From NCBI GenBank assembly GCA_945949525.1, contig CAMFES010000011.1, forward strand, positions 1-34,392: a DNA stretch of 34,392 bases. Reading direction: 5' to 3'. The notes beneath the pieces were generated by a model. That model was given only the letters and a program-made list of their open reading frames with translations. It ran no database searches and was not told the DNA's origin. Position numbers and translations under genes: made by a program. Position 1 is the first letter of the stretch. Each line of letters begins with the position of its first letter. Below are positions 7,968-15,430 of this stretch, in pieces. This stretch comes from an uncultured Veillonellaceae bacterium (GTDB taxonomy: Bacteria > Bacillota > Negativicutes > Selenomonadales > Selenomonadaceae).

Positions 7968-8678
7968 ATGAACAAATATGAGCAGATAGCGCAGGATATT
8001 TATAATGATATTGCCAGCGGCAAATATGAGCCGGGCAGCCAGCTGGCGCTGGAAAAGGAGATGTGCGCCCACTACGGCGTAAGCCGCATTACGGTGAAGC
8101 GTGCCGTGGATGAGCTGGTGAAGCAGGGGCTGGTGGTGAAGCGCCGTGGCTCCGGCACCTTTGTCAAGGGGGTGCAGGAGGAGGATGTGGAAAATGTAGG
8201 CATGTGCGGCCAGTTTGGCGGCTTCAGCAACACCTACAAGGGACATCAGGTGGGCACCGACGTAAAGAAGTTTGAGATAGTGCATCCCAGTGCGGAGGTG
8301 GCTGAAAAGCTGAAGATTTCCACGGAGGATTTTGTGTATGATATCATCCGCGTCCGCTATCTGGATGGCCGGCCTGAGAACGTGGAGTACACCCAGATGC
8401 CTATCGAGGTGATTCCCGGCATCAAGCAGGAGGTTTTGCTGAACTCCATCTACAACCATATTGAGAACACTCTGAAGCTGCAGATTCAGTCAGCTCATCG
8501 TACCGTCAGCGCCGACATGCCCACGGAGCAGGAGAAGGAGTTTTTGCATATAGAGGGAGTGCTGCCGGTGCTGCAGGTGGCCCAGGTGGCCTTTCTCAGT
8601 GACGGCAGGCCCTTTGAGTATTCCAAGTCCAGGCATCGGGCCGATACCAGCGTATTTCGTGCTGTCAGCATACATTGA
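7968..8678 (+). CDS. GntR-family transcriptional regulator (HutC/UTRA subfamily)
   Basis: A DNA-binding repressor or activator sensing a sugar phosphate or related ligand. Residues 1-70 form the winged helix-turn-helix (IAQDIYNDIASGKYEPGSQL, then SRITVKRAVDELVKQGLV and RRGSGTFV). Residues about 85-225 match the UTRA ligand-binding fold, with FVYDIIRVRYLDGRP and the C-terminal GRPFEYSKSRHRADTSVF. The 236-residue length is typical. ATG 7968 follows AAGGGG. Its location after the PTS and glucosidase genes makes the sugar operon its likely target and the phosphorylated glycoside its likely ligand. This is an inference from context. Confidence 0.88.
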   Translation: MNKYEQIAQDIYNDIASGKYEPGSQLALEKEMCAHYGVSRITVKRAVDELVKQGLVVKRRGSGTFVKGVQEEDVENVGMCGQFGGFSNTYKGHQVGTDVKKFEIVHPSAEVAEKLKISTEDFVYDIIRVRYLDGRPENVEYTQMPIEVIPGIKQEVLLNSIYNHIENTLKLQIQSAHRTVSADMPTEQEKEFLHIEGVLPVLQVAQVAFLSDGRPFEYSKSRHRADTSVFRAVSIH

Positions 8679-8702
8679 TAAAGAGACGGCTTCGCTCAAA
8701 AG

Positions 8703-8738
8703 AAAAAGACTTAGCTTCAAGTCAGGCTAAGTCTTTTT
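8703..8738. terminator. Bidirectional terminator between gntR and nikO
   Basis: AAAAAGACTTAGC (8703-8715) pairs with GCTAAGTCTTTTT (8726-8738). A- and T-runs on both sides allow termination of both convergent genes. The TGA stop of the leftward nikO gene lies in the loop. Confidence 0.85.
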
Positions 8739-9387
8739 TGGTGGCTTGAAGGGCGGTGGCCAGCCTTTCCTCGTGGGAGGTAAAGATAATGGTTTTCCCT
8801 GCCGCCTGCAGGCTGGTCAGAAGCTCCGTCAGCCAGCTCTGGGCGGCGGCATCCAGATCGTTCATAGGCTCGTCCAGAATCCATATCTGTGGGTTCATGG
8901 TCAGGATGGCGCCTATGGCGGTCTTTTTCTTTTCGCCGCCGCTGAGGGTGTATGGCGCCCGGTGCTTTAGGTGGCTGATGTTCAGCAGCTGTAAGGCGTC
9001 CTGAACCCTTTTTTGGATTTCTATCGGGGAGAGGCCCATCTGGACTGGGCCAAAGGCGATTTCTTCCTCCACGCTGCTGCAGAAAAGCTGAGCATCAGGA
9101 TTCTGCCACACATAGCCGATTTTCTGGTGCAGGCTCTTGGCATAGGCCGGGTCTGCCATCCTCTTTTTGGTTACAGGCTCACCGAGAAAGAGATATTCCC
9201 CTTCATCGGGAAAGATAAGGCCGTTTAAAAGCTTCAAAAGGGTGGTCTTGCCGCAGCCGTTGGCTCCGATGAGCTGCAGGGCCTCTCCTGCGGAAACCTG
9301 CAGGCTCAGCTGGTGAAAGAGGGGCTGTCCCGACAGATAGCCGAAGGAAACATTGCGGAGCTGAATAACCTTTGCTGGTGTGTTCAC
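8722..9387 (-). CDS. nikO: ECF transporter ATPase, nickel/cobalt type
   Basis: The ABC-type ATPase that powers the metal ECF transporter encoded just upstream. The 221-residue protein has Walker A GANGCGKTT (41-49), the Q-loop region YVWQNPDAQLF, the signature LSGGEKKK, and Walker B WILDEPMNDLD. I place the start at GTG 9387, which overlaps by one base the TAG stop of nikQ (TAGTG), with GGAG eleven bases upstream, so translation is coupled. An open frame reaches to 9513 but that stretch overlaps nikQ and shows no ABC features. CbiO and LarO are equivalent names; the gene name follows the inferred nickel role. Confidence 0.88.
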   Translation of the reverse strand: MNTPAKVIQLRNVSFGYLSGQPLFHQLSLQVSAGEALQLIGANGCGKTTLLKLLNGLIFPDEGEYLFLGEPVTKKRMADPAYAKSLHQKIGYVWQNPDAQLFCSSVEEEIAFGPVQMGLSPIEIQKRVQDALQLLNISHLKHRAPYTLSGGEKKKTAIGAILTMNPQIWILDEPMNDLDAAAQSWLTELLTSLQAAGKTIIFTSHEERLATALQATKKDLA

Positions 9388-10190
9388 TATACAAGCATCT
9401 CCAATCTCAAATAGATAAAAAGCAGGGCAAGGCCGACGGCCAGCAGACCCATATCGGAGGGCCTGAGGGGGAGCCGGTGGCTGTGGGGGTATGCGCCGGT
9501 GAAGCCGCGGCACGCCATGGCCTGATGCATTTCCAGCGCCATGTCCTGGGATTTTAGGAAAAGATTGCCCAGGATTCCGGCCATGGCTCTGGATTTTTGG
9601 GGATTGTGGCCCACGGAGCGCAGCTTCAGGGCTGTCAGTGCGTCACGGGAAAGGTTGCCCAGCAGATAGATGTATCGGAGGGCGGTGTCCAGGATGAAGA
9701 TGAGGGACTGGGGCACATGGAACCAGCTGATGGCGGACGTTATCACATTCCAGGGGTACAGCCGGGCAAAAATGCCGGAGGCCAGTACGGTGAGAAGGGT
9801 TTTGCAGGGCAGCAGCAGGGTGAGGGGATTGGCTGTAAAATAAATGGCAGGCAGCAGGATGAGAAAAGAAAAAAATGCGGCGGCCAGGGCGGGAAAAAGC
9901 AGCTGCCTGATGAGCCTGCCGTCATGCAGGGCAAGGAGAACCAGCAGCAGGGCCGCCACGGAGTGGAGAAAATACGCCTGGCTGCTGGTGACGCACAGCA
10001 GAATCAGCAGCAGGAGAAACAGCAGGGAAGCAACGGGGGAGGGCAGAAGCCATGACGGAATATCAGGCGGCTGCCCGTCATACCGGGCCAGCAGCCCGGC
10101 GATACGCAAAAAGGACCGGGAAATAAAATGGTCACGGTCCTTGTCAGGAGTATACTGTTCTTCTGTTTTCAGCCAGTCAGGAAGCTGCAT
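9387..10190 (-). CDS. nikQ: ECF transporter transmembrane protein, CbiQ/NikQ type
   Basis: The integral membrane coupling subunit (T component) that links the ATPase to the metal-binding subunit. The 267-residue protein has several hydrophobic segments (nt about 9780-10080 and 9400-9450) and the coupling-helix region with KSQDMALEMHQAMACRGF, whose A-x-x-x-RG pattern is typical of CbiQ proteins. ATG 10190 follows GGGGGAT at seven bases. It lies between the metal-binding gene (77 bases upstream) and the ATPase gene (one-base overlap). Divergence from textbook CbiQ sequences makes the family call mostly context plus the RG motif. Confidence 0.85.
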   Translation of the reverse strand: MQLPDWLKTEEQYTPDKDRDHFISRSFLRIAGLLARYDGQPPDIPSWLLPSPVASLLFLLLLILLCVTSSQAYFLHSVAALLLVLLALHDGRLIRQLLFPALAAAFFSFLILLPAIYFTANPLTLLLPCKTLLTVLASGIFARLYPWNVITSAISWFHVPQSLIFILDTALRYIYLLGNLSRDALTALKLRSVGHNPQKSRAMAGILGNLFLKSQDMALEMHQAMACRGFTGAYPHSHRLPLRPSDMGLLAVGLALLFIYLRLEMLV

Positions 10191-10267
10191 GAAAATATCC
10201 CCCGGTTTTAGCTTTTTGGGTGAAGCGGCGGGGCAGCTACAGGGAGTGATGGTGTAATGGCATGGGA

Positions 10268-11260
10268 TTACTTGGCGGCAGCCAGGGAACCCCAGAGCTT
10301 GAAGGCGATGATGAGCAGGGCGGTGCCGATAATGGCGGAAAGTATGTAGGCAAATGCATCCGGCAGGCCGATGATGGCGTAGTCAGGGAAGAGTACGTCC
10401 AGGCTGAAGCCGTTCAGCATCCCCTCCGGCGTATAGCCGAGAGGGGTGCCTCCCTCGGACAGCTCAGCCAGCTCCTCCGCACCCCATTCCCCCCAGGCGG
10501 TGCCCTCGGCAATCAGCCCCAGGGGGCAGAATACAATGAGGGCCAGCAGGGCGGCCAGGGAGGCACCGATTTTCCCGTCGGCATGCCTGCCTGCGTCGCT
10601 GGAAAATGCCGGTGCCGTCCGTGATAGGTAGGCCAGCATGGCACCTGTGAATACTGCTTCGGCAAGGCCGAAAATGGTCAGATGACCCGCCATCATGGCC
10701 GGGATGGAAATCGTCAGGGGATACGGGCAGTACAGGGCCTGACCCAGCTCATTGGTGAACAGCAGGGGCTGGAGGCCGAACTCTATGGCGGCGGCCAGGG
10801 CTGCTGCATTGATGCCAATGAAGCCTGCCACGGCGGCACAAGCCGGCAGCAGCCTGTCAGATGCCAGGAATTTTCTCAGCAGCCTGAAGGAGTAATAGCC
10901 GGTAAAGGGCAGCAGAAAGGCCATGTTGAAGCAGTTGGCACCGATGGCAAGAATACCTCCGTCTCCGAAGAATACTGCCTGCACAATCAGCGCCACACTG
11001 ACGGACAGGCAGGCGGCATAGGGGCCGAAAAGCAGGGCCACCAGCGTGCCGCCTACGGCATGTCCCGTCGTTCCCCCCGGCAGGGGGATGTTGAACATCA
11101 TGGCGAGAAAGGTAAAGGCCGCGGCAACGCCGAGAAAGGGCAGCTTTTCCGGGGGCAGCTCCTTTTTCACTTTTTGCAGGCTCATGTACCAAACGGGTGC
11201 CATAGCTGCGGTTAGCACGGCGCAGGTGCCGGGACTGAGGTAGTTTTCAGGAATATGCAT
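10268..11260 (-). CDS. nikMN: Nickel ECF transporter substrate-binding protein, NikM-NikN fusion (CbiM family)
   Basis: The metal-selecting membrane subunit. The 330-residue protein begins MHIPENYLSP. Met1, His2 and His67 (in TTGHAVGG) match the metal ligands known from the NikM/CbiM family. Residues 1-215 are the CbiM-like part, with GGTTGHAVGGTLVALLFGP and GDGGILAIGANCFNM. A linker follows, and residues about 232-330 resemble the NikN/PDGLE-type extension, with PLGLIAEGTAWGEW and a last membrane helix. Such a fusion occurs in the LarMN nickel transporters. The divergent larA gene supports nickel rather than cobalt. ATG 11260 follows GAAGGAGTG. Confidence 0.9.
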   Translation of the reverse strand: MHIPENYLSPGTCAVLTAAMAPVWYMSLQKVKKELPPEKLPFLGVAAAFTFLAMMFNIPLPGGTTGHAVGGTLVALLFGPYAACLSVSVALIVQAVFFGDGGILAIGANCFNMAFLLPFTGYYSFRLLRKFLASDRLLPACAAVAGFIGINAAALAAAIEFGLQPLLFTNELGQALYCPYPLTISIPAMMAGHLTIFGLAEAVFTGAMLAYLSRTAPAFSSDAGRHADGKIGASLAALLALIVFCPLGLIAEGTAWGEWGAEELAELSEGGTPLGYTPEGMLNGFSLDVLFPDYAIIGLPDAFAYILSAIIGTALLIIAFKLWGSLAAAK

Positions 11261-11289
11261 GTAATCACTCCTTCTGTTTTTTCGTGTTA

Positions 11290-11320
11290 TGTACGGAATA
11301 TACCTGTATTATATCGTACA
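11290..11320 (-). promoter_or_regulatory. Operator-like palindrome over the nikMN promoter
   Basis: TGTACG (11290-11295) and CGTACA (11315-11320) form perfect 6-base inverted arms separated by 19 bases, with further symmetric AAT/ATT positions inside. It covers the -10 box of the leftward promoter. The two-arm, wide-spacer layout recalls NikR operators (GTATGA-N16-TCATAC) but spacing and bases differ. Confidence 0.5.
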
Positions 11321-11336
11321 AACGTAATTTTGTCAC
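11308..11336 (-). promoter_or_regulatory. Promoter of nikMN-nikQ-nikO
   Basis: On the minus strand, -35 box GTGACA (plus coordinates 11331-11336), 17-base spacer and perfect -10 TATAAT (11308-11313), about 48 bases from the nikMN start codon. Confidence 0.7.
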
Positions 11337-11380
11337 GAAAATCTCCTGAGAATTTGTTTGATGAATTTGTGAAAATTATA

Positions 11381-11409
11381 TTGCAAAATGATTGTATTTA
11401 CTGTATAAT
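11381..11409 (+). promoter_or_regulatory. Promoter of larA
   Basis: TTGCAA (11381-11386), 17-base spacer, TATAAT (11404-11409) preceded by TG at the extended position. Upstream, GAATTTGT occurs twice 13 bases apart (11350-11357 and 11363-11370), a possible activator site. Confidence 0.7.
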
Positions 11410-11490
11410 CAATATTAAATAATTCACAAGTTAGAAGAATTCGGAGAGTTTTAGCCGTAAGCGAGCCAGAAGAGAGGGGAAGTGTCTTTT

Positions 11491-12768
11491 ATGAAGCTGC
11501 AAATTCCTTATAACAAAATTCGTATGAATATTGAGATTCCGGATGGGAATTTTCAGGGGGTGCTGGAGTCGGATCCGGCGGGCTGCCGCATGGAGGGAAC
11601 GGAGCAGGCAATCGTGGAGCGTGCCCTTGATAATCCGATTGGCAGCCAGTCCCTGGAGGAGCTGGTAAAGGGAAAGAAGTCCATGGTAATCATTTCCAGC
11701 GACCACACCAGGCCGGTTCCAAGCCATGTGACCATGCCGATTCTGCTCAGGCGGATTCGTGAGGCAAATCCTGAAATAGATATCACTATTCTGATTGCTA
11801 CGGGCTTTCACCGGGCTACTACCCATGAGGAATTGGTGCAGAAGTATGGTGAGAGGATTGTGGCGGAGGAGAAGATTATCATCCACGACTCCCGCGATGA
11901 TGCCGGTATGGCAGACCTGGGGACGCTGCCGTCCGGGGGCTCTTTGAAGCTGAACCGTATCGCCATTGATACTGACCTTTTGATTGCCGAGGGCTTTATC
12001 GAGTCCCATTTCTTTGCAGGCTTCTCCGGCGGCAGAAAGAGTATCCTGCCGGGCATTGCCTCTGCGACTACCGTCATGGCCAATCATTGCAGCGAATTCA
12101 TTGCCAGCCCTTACGCCAGAACGGGCATTTTAAAGAACAATCCGATTCATCGCGACATGCTCTACGCCGCCCAGCAGGCAAAGCTGGCCTTTATCCTGAA
12201 CGTGGTCATCGACGCGGACAAAAAGGTGATAGGTGCCTTTGCCGGTGACAGCGAGCAGGCTCATGTGACGGGCTGCGAATTTGTGCTGAAGATGGCGGAG
12301 GTAAAGGCAAATCCTTCTGATATCGTGGTTACCACCAATGGCGGCTATCCGCTGGATCAGAATATCTATCAGTCGGTAAAGGGCATGACTGCTGCCGAGG
12401 CCAACTGCCGGGAGGGCGGCGTCATCATCATGGTTTCCGCCTGCAACGACGGCCATGGCGGTCAGTCCTTCTACGAGAATCTTCGGGATGCGGCCAGTCC
12501 TCATGCGCTTTTGGAGCGGATTGCCAAGGTGCCGAGGAATGAAACCATCCCTGACCAGTGGGAAATGCAGATTTTGGCAAGGATTCTCGATAAATTCACC
12601 GTGATTATGGTGACGGATATGTGCAGCCCTGAGATGATAAAGGAGATGCACATGGAGCATGCGGCCACCTTCCAGGAGGCCCTGCAGCGCGCTTTTGAAA
12701 TAAAGGGTGATAACGCCAGTGTGACAGTAATTCCCGATGGAGTATCGGTTATTGTTCGCACCGCCTAA
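11491..12768 (+). CDS. larA: Nickel-dependent lactate racemase (LarA)
   Basis: It interconverts D- and L-lactate using a nickel-pincer nucleotide. Numbered from ATG 11491, the key residues fall at His107 (GFHRATTHEE), His173 (ESHFFAGFSGG), Lys183 (GGRKSILPG) and His199 (MANHCSEF). Each is one position before the His108, His174, Lys184 and His200 of the Lactobacillus plantarum enzyme, where Lys184 holds the cofactor covalently. SDHTRPVP (70-77) is also conserved. The 425-residue length is normal. The ribosome binding site GAGGGGAA lies 11 bases before ATG 11491, and GTG 11482 is too close to it. The divergent nickel transporter supports the call. Cofactor genes larB, larC and larE are not in the window. 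Some LarA homologues racemise other 2-hydroxy acids. Confidence 0.9.
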   Translation: MKLQIPYNKIRMNIEIPDGNFQGVLESDPAGCRMEGTEQAIVERALDNPIGSQSLEELVKGKKSMVIISSDHTRPVPSHVTMPILLRRIREANPEIDITILIATGFHRATTHEELVQKYGERIVAEEKIIIHDSRDDAGMADLGTLPSGGSLKLNRIAIDTDLLIAEGFIESHFFAGFSGGRKSILPGIASATTVMANHCSEFIASPYARTGILKNNPIHRDMLYAAQQAKLAFILNVVIDADKKVIGAFAGDSEQAHVTGCEFVLKMAEVKANPSDIVVTTNGGYPLDQNIYQSVKGMTAAEANCREGGVIIMVSACNDGHGGQSFYENLRDAASPHALLERIAKVPRNETIPDQWEMQILARILDKFTVIMVTDMCSPEMIKEMHMEHAATFQEALQRAFEIKGDNASVTVIPDGVSVIVRTA

Positions 12769-12789
12769 AATAATATTTTCATGTTGTGT

Positions 12790-12819
12790 GCCGGGGAGGT
12801 ATTCCTCGGCTGTTTTTTT
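12790..12819 (+). terminator. Rho-independent terminator after larA
   Basis: GCCGGGGA (12790-12797) pairs with TCCTCGGC (12803-12810), one wobble, followed by TGTTTTTTT. Confidence 0.85.
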
Positions 12820-12880
12820 GCGTTTAGAGCATTATAGCCAGGCGTCTGCGCCGGATTGCCAGAAGGTCTGCAATTTTCAT

Positions 12881-12909
12881 TTGCATGTGAACATGTTTTA
12901 TATTAAAAT
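12881..12909 (+). promoter_or_regulatory. Candidate promoter of the sodium symporter gene
   Basis: TTGCAT (12881-12886), 17-base spacer, TAAAAT (12904-12909), about 40 bases upstream of the start codon. Confidence 0.5.
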
Positions 12910-12949
12910 ATTGATTCGTGAATGTTATTATATGGGAGGAAAGTTTTAG

Positions 12950-14308
12950 ATGGCGCGTGAATCCTTTAATTCCCGGATAGGCTTTATTCTGGTCAGTGCG
13001 GGATGTGCTATTGGCATTGGCAATGTGTGGAGGTTCCCTTATGTGGCCGGTGAGAATGGCGGCGGCTTCTTTGTGTTGTTTTATCTGCTGTTTCTTTTGA
13101 TTATGGGGCTGCCGGTGCTGACCATGGAGCTGGCTGTAGGGCGGCATACGAGAAAGAGTGCGGTGAGTGCCTACCGCATGCTGAAGCCGAAAAGCAAATG
13201 GTGGCAGCTGCACGGCTGGGCAGCTCTGGCGGGCAATATTATCCTGATGCTGTATTATACTACCGTGTCGGGTTGGATGATGACATATTTTTTCAAGTTC
13301 CTGTGGGGGGAGTTTTCTGCCGGTATGTCCGTCAGTGACGTGGGGGCGGTGTTTGACAGCCTGCTGGCCAGTCCGCTGGAAATGGCATTCTGGACTGTGC
13401 TGACTATCGTCCTGGGCTTCTTTGTGTGCAGCTTTGGCCTGCAGAAGGGACTGGAGCGGGTGACCAAGGTAATGATGGGGGCGCTGCTGGTGCTGATTGT
13501 GGTGCTGGCCATCCATTCTCTGACGCTGGAAAGAGCCGCCGAGGGCATGAAGTTCTTTCTGATGCCCAACTGGAGCATTGTAGAGAATGTGGGCTTCGGC
13601 AATATGATAACGGCCGCCATGAATCAGGCCTTTTTTACCCTTTCCCTGGGCATTGCCTCCATGGAGATTTTTGGCAGCTATATGTCCAAGGAGCATGGCC
13701 TGGCCGGTGAATCCGTCAGGATATGTGCCCTGGATACATTTGTGGCTGTAATGGCGGGTACGATTATTTTCCCGGCCTGCTTTGCCTTTGGCCTTCGTCC
13801 AGATGCGGGTCCGTCCCTGATTTTTGTCACCCTGCCAAATGTCTTTGTCAACATGGCCGGTGGCAGCCTGTGGGGCAGCCTGTTCTTCCTGTTCATGACC
13901 TTTGCCAGTCTGTCCACGGTGCTGGCGGTATTTGAGAACATCATCGCCCTGTTCATCGACACCTTTGGCTGGAGCCGCAGAAGGGCTGTTATCTTTAACG
14001 GCCTTCTGATTCTGGTGGGCAGCATGCCGTGTGTGCTGGGCTTCAATGAGTGGAGCAATGTAACGCTGCTGGGGAACCGGGGGATTCTTGACAGCGAGGA
14101 CTTTATCGTAAGCAATCTGCTTCTGCCGGGGGGCTCCCTGATATATCTGCTGTTCTGCGTCAGCAGGTTTGGCTGGGGCTTTGACAGCTATCTGGCCGAG
14201 GCCAATATCGGCAGCGGCATGAAAATTTCCCGCCGCTGGAAGCCATACCTGCAGTATGTGCTGCCGGTGATGCTGGCCTTTATCCTGATAAGCGGGCTGA
14301 TTTCTTAA
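12950..14308 (+). CDS. Neurotransmitter:sodium symporter family amino acid transporter
   Basis: A LeuT/MhsT-type carrier that imports an amino acid or related amine with Na+. The 452-residue protein contains the family signature at residues 18-40 (GCAIGIGNVWRFPYVAGENG), whose unwound helix-1 residues bind Na+ and substrate, then LPVLTMELAVGR, and around eleven or twelve hydrophobic segments. The short length (no long C-terminal tail) is typical of bacterial members. ATG 12950 follows GGGAGGAAAG. It has its own promoter and terminator, so it is a single-gene unit. The substrate is not predictable; tryptophan, tyrosine, leucine and branched-chain carriers exist in this family. Confidence 0.92.
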   Translation: MARESFNSRIGFILVSAGCAIGIGNVWRFPYVAGENGGGFFVLFYLLFLLIMGLPVLTMELAVGRHTRKSAVSAYRMLKPKSKWWQLHGWAALAGNIILMLYYTTVSGWMMTYFFKFLWGEFSAGMSVSDVGAVFDSLLASPLEMAFWTVLTIVLGFFVCSFGLQKGLERVTKVMMGALLVLIVVLAIHSLTLERAAEGMKFFLMPNWSIVENVGFGNMITAAMNQAFFTLSLGIASMEIFGSYMSKEHGLAGESVRICALDTFVAVMAGTIIFPACFAFGLRPDAGPSLIFVTLPNVFVNMAGGSLWGSLFFLFMTFASLSTVLAVFENIIALFIDTFGWSRRRAVIFNGLLILVGSMPCVLGFNEWSNVTLLGNRGILDSEDFIVSNLLLPGGSLIYLLFCVSRFGWGFDSYLAEANIGSGMKISRRWKPYLQYVLPVMLAFILISGLIS

Positions 14309-14321
14309 AAATGTGACAAAT

Positions 14322-14371
14322 AAAAACAGGTACTGCCATTAGACCTTCGGTGACGGCAGTACCTGTTTTTT
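14322..14371. terminator. Bidirectional terminator between symporter and GalT-like genes
   Basis: AAAAACAGGTACTGCC (14322-14337) pairs perfectly with GGCAGTACCTGTTTTT (14355-14370). A- and T-runs on either side serve both convergent genes. Confidence 0.9.
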
Positions 14372-14373
14372 AC

Positions 14374-15213
14374 TTATTGATAATGCTCCAGCTTTTCCCG
14401 CAGGGCGGCAGCTGTCTGCTCCCTGTTAGTGGGGCTCAGGTGGATGTTGTAGCCGATGAACAGCGGCGAGGTAGGATAGCGGGGCATCAGGCGCACATGT
14501 ACCCGCCCCTGGTAGATGTAGAAGAATATATTATAGCTGAAGCTTTCCCGCTGGTGTATTTCCTTCAGAAAGGCCACGCTGCCCTGAATATAGTCCGCCA
14601 TGGTGTGGATGGCCGGGGTCATGGGCAGGGGAGCAGGGGACTGCTCGGTGCCCTCGGCGAAGCTGACCTTGCCGGAATAGGCTTCCGGCAGGAGATTGAT
14701 GTTGATTTCTGTAAAGCCTACATGGGGCTGGGTGGCGATGTTGACCTCCACGCCGTTTTTGGCGGCCACGGAGATGCCGTCAAACTCCTTCGGGTCGTAC
14801 ATCAGCTCAGGACGTATTTCGGGAAAGCCTACAATCTGCATGTGGGGGTGGCGTATGGTGCCGCCGGAGAGGGGGCCGAAGTTCTTGAACAGCACTACTG
14901 CCTTGTAGTCGCCGGAGTTGGTCATGGTGAGCCAGTGGCGCAGGGCAAAACGCATTAGCCTGTGCATGTGGTCACAGGTGTAGTCAGGTATATCGCTGTC
15001 ACACTGGTCTGTTTCAATCAGCACCAGCTGGTCAGATGGCACCATGACGTTGTACTTGTTTTTCAGAAGAATCATGTTGCCCTCTGTGGCCAGTATGCCT
15101 GTCAGGTTGCCGATGTCGCAGAATGGGCAGGTGCTTTGGTTGGGCATGCCGGGAATGGTGCGGGGCTTGCGCCTGCCGACGGAAATGTTGAAGTCCAGTA
15201 AATTTACGCTCAT
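14374..15213 (-). CDS. GalT/HIT-like protein of unknown role (DUF4931-like)
   Basis: A 279-residue cytoplasmic protein resembling galactose-1-phosphate uridylyltransferases of the histidine-triad superfamily. It has a CPFC pair (Cys29, Cys32) in a zinc-site position and RHPHMQIVG (His122, His124, Gln126) matching the HPH-x-Q nucleotidyl-transfer motif. I recognise the whole sequence as like an uncharacterised Firmicutes family (DUF4931), recalled and not searched. The reaction and substrate are unknown, and no galactose genes are nearby. ATG 15213 is the best start, though the only good SD (AGGAGG) lies about 38 bases upstream inside a hairpin. A TTG at 15267 is in frame but precedes that SD. 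Confidence 0.75.
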   Translation of the reverse strand: MSVNLLDFNISVGRRKPRTIPGMPNQSTCPFCDIGNLTGILATEGNMILLKNKYNVMVPSDQLVLIETDQCDSDIPDYTCDHMHRLMRFALRHWLTMTNSGDYKAVVLFKNFGPLSGGTIRHPHMQIVGFPEIRPELMYDPKEFDGISVAAKNGVEVNIATQPHVGFTEININLLPEAYSGKVSFAEGTEQSPAPLPMTPAIHTMADYIQGSVAFLKEIHQRESFSYNIFFYIYQGRVHVRLMPRYPTSPLFIGYNIHLSPTNREQTAAALREKLEHYQ

Positions 15214-15218
15214 GTATA

Positions 15219-15255
15219 AGGAGTGGCGGCTTTTTTGGAAAAACCGTACCCTCCT
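15219..15255 (-). promoter_or_regulatory. SD-containing hairpin in the leader of the GalT-like gene
   Basis: On the minus strand AGGAG (15255-15251) pairs with CTCCT (15223-15219), and inside this CGGTTTTT pairs with AAAAGCCG around a CCAA loop. The hairpin ends five bases before ATG 15213 and contains the only clear Shine-Dalgarno sequence, so it may control translation. Confidence 0.5.
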
Positions 15256-15280
15256 GCCTCCTCTCAATTAAATAGTCTGC

Positions 15281-15309
15281 TTGCAGAGATTGGTATAAGG
15301 TGTTATAAT
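15281..15309 (+). promoter_or_regulatory. Promoter of the flippase gene
   Basis: TTGCAG (15281-15286), 17-base spacer, TATAAT (15304-15309) with TG at the extended -10 position. Confidence 0.7.
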
Positions 15310-15335
15310 TTCTCTGTTATAGTGTAAGATGGAGA

Positions 15336-15400
15336 GGCTGTGCTTTCAGCCCTTTCTTAATTATAGCTAGATTAGGAAGGATTTGCAACAACAGCAAATC
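15336..15400 (+). other. Two hairpins in the flippase 5' leader
   Basis: GGCTG (15336-15340) pairs with CAGCC (15347-15351), and GATTTGC (15380-15386) pairs with GCAAATC (15394-15400) around an AACAACA loop. Neither has a U tract typical of a terminator. They give a structured leader of about 115 bases. Confidence 0.45.
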
Positions 15401-15430
15401 TGACTGAAAAGGCGGTGAACATTTCCCGGT

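Noticed and set aside
8722-11260. Cobalamin-linked cobalt transporter
   Set aside because: No cobalamin riboswitch or cbi genes nearby; the fused NikMN form and the divergent larA gene favour nickel, although cobalt cannot be strictly excluded.
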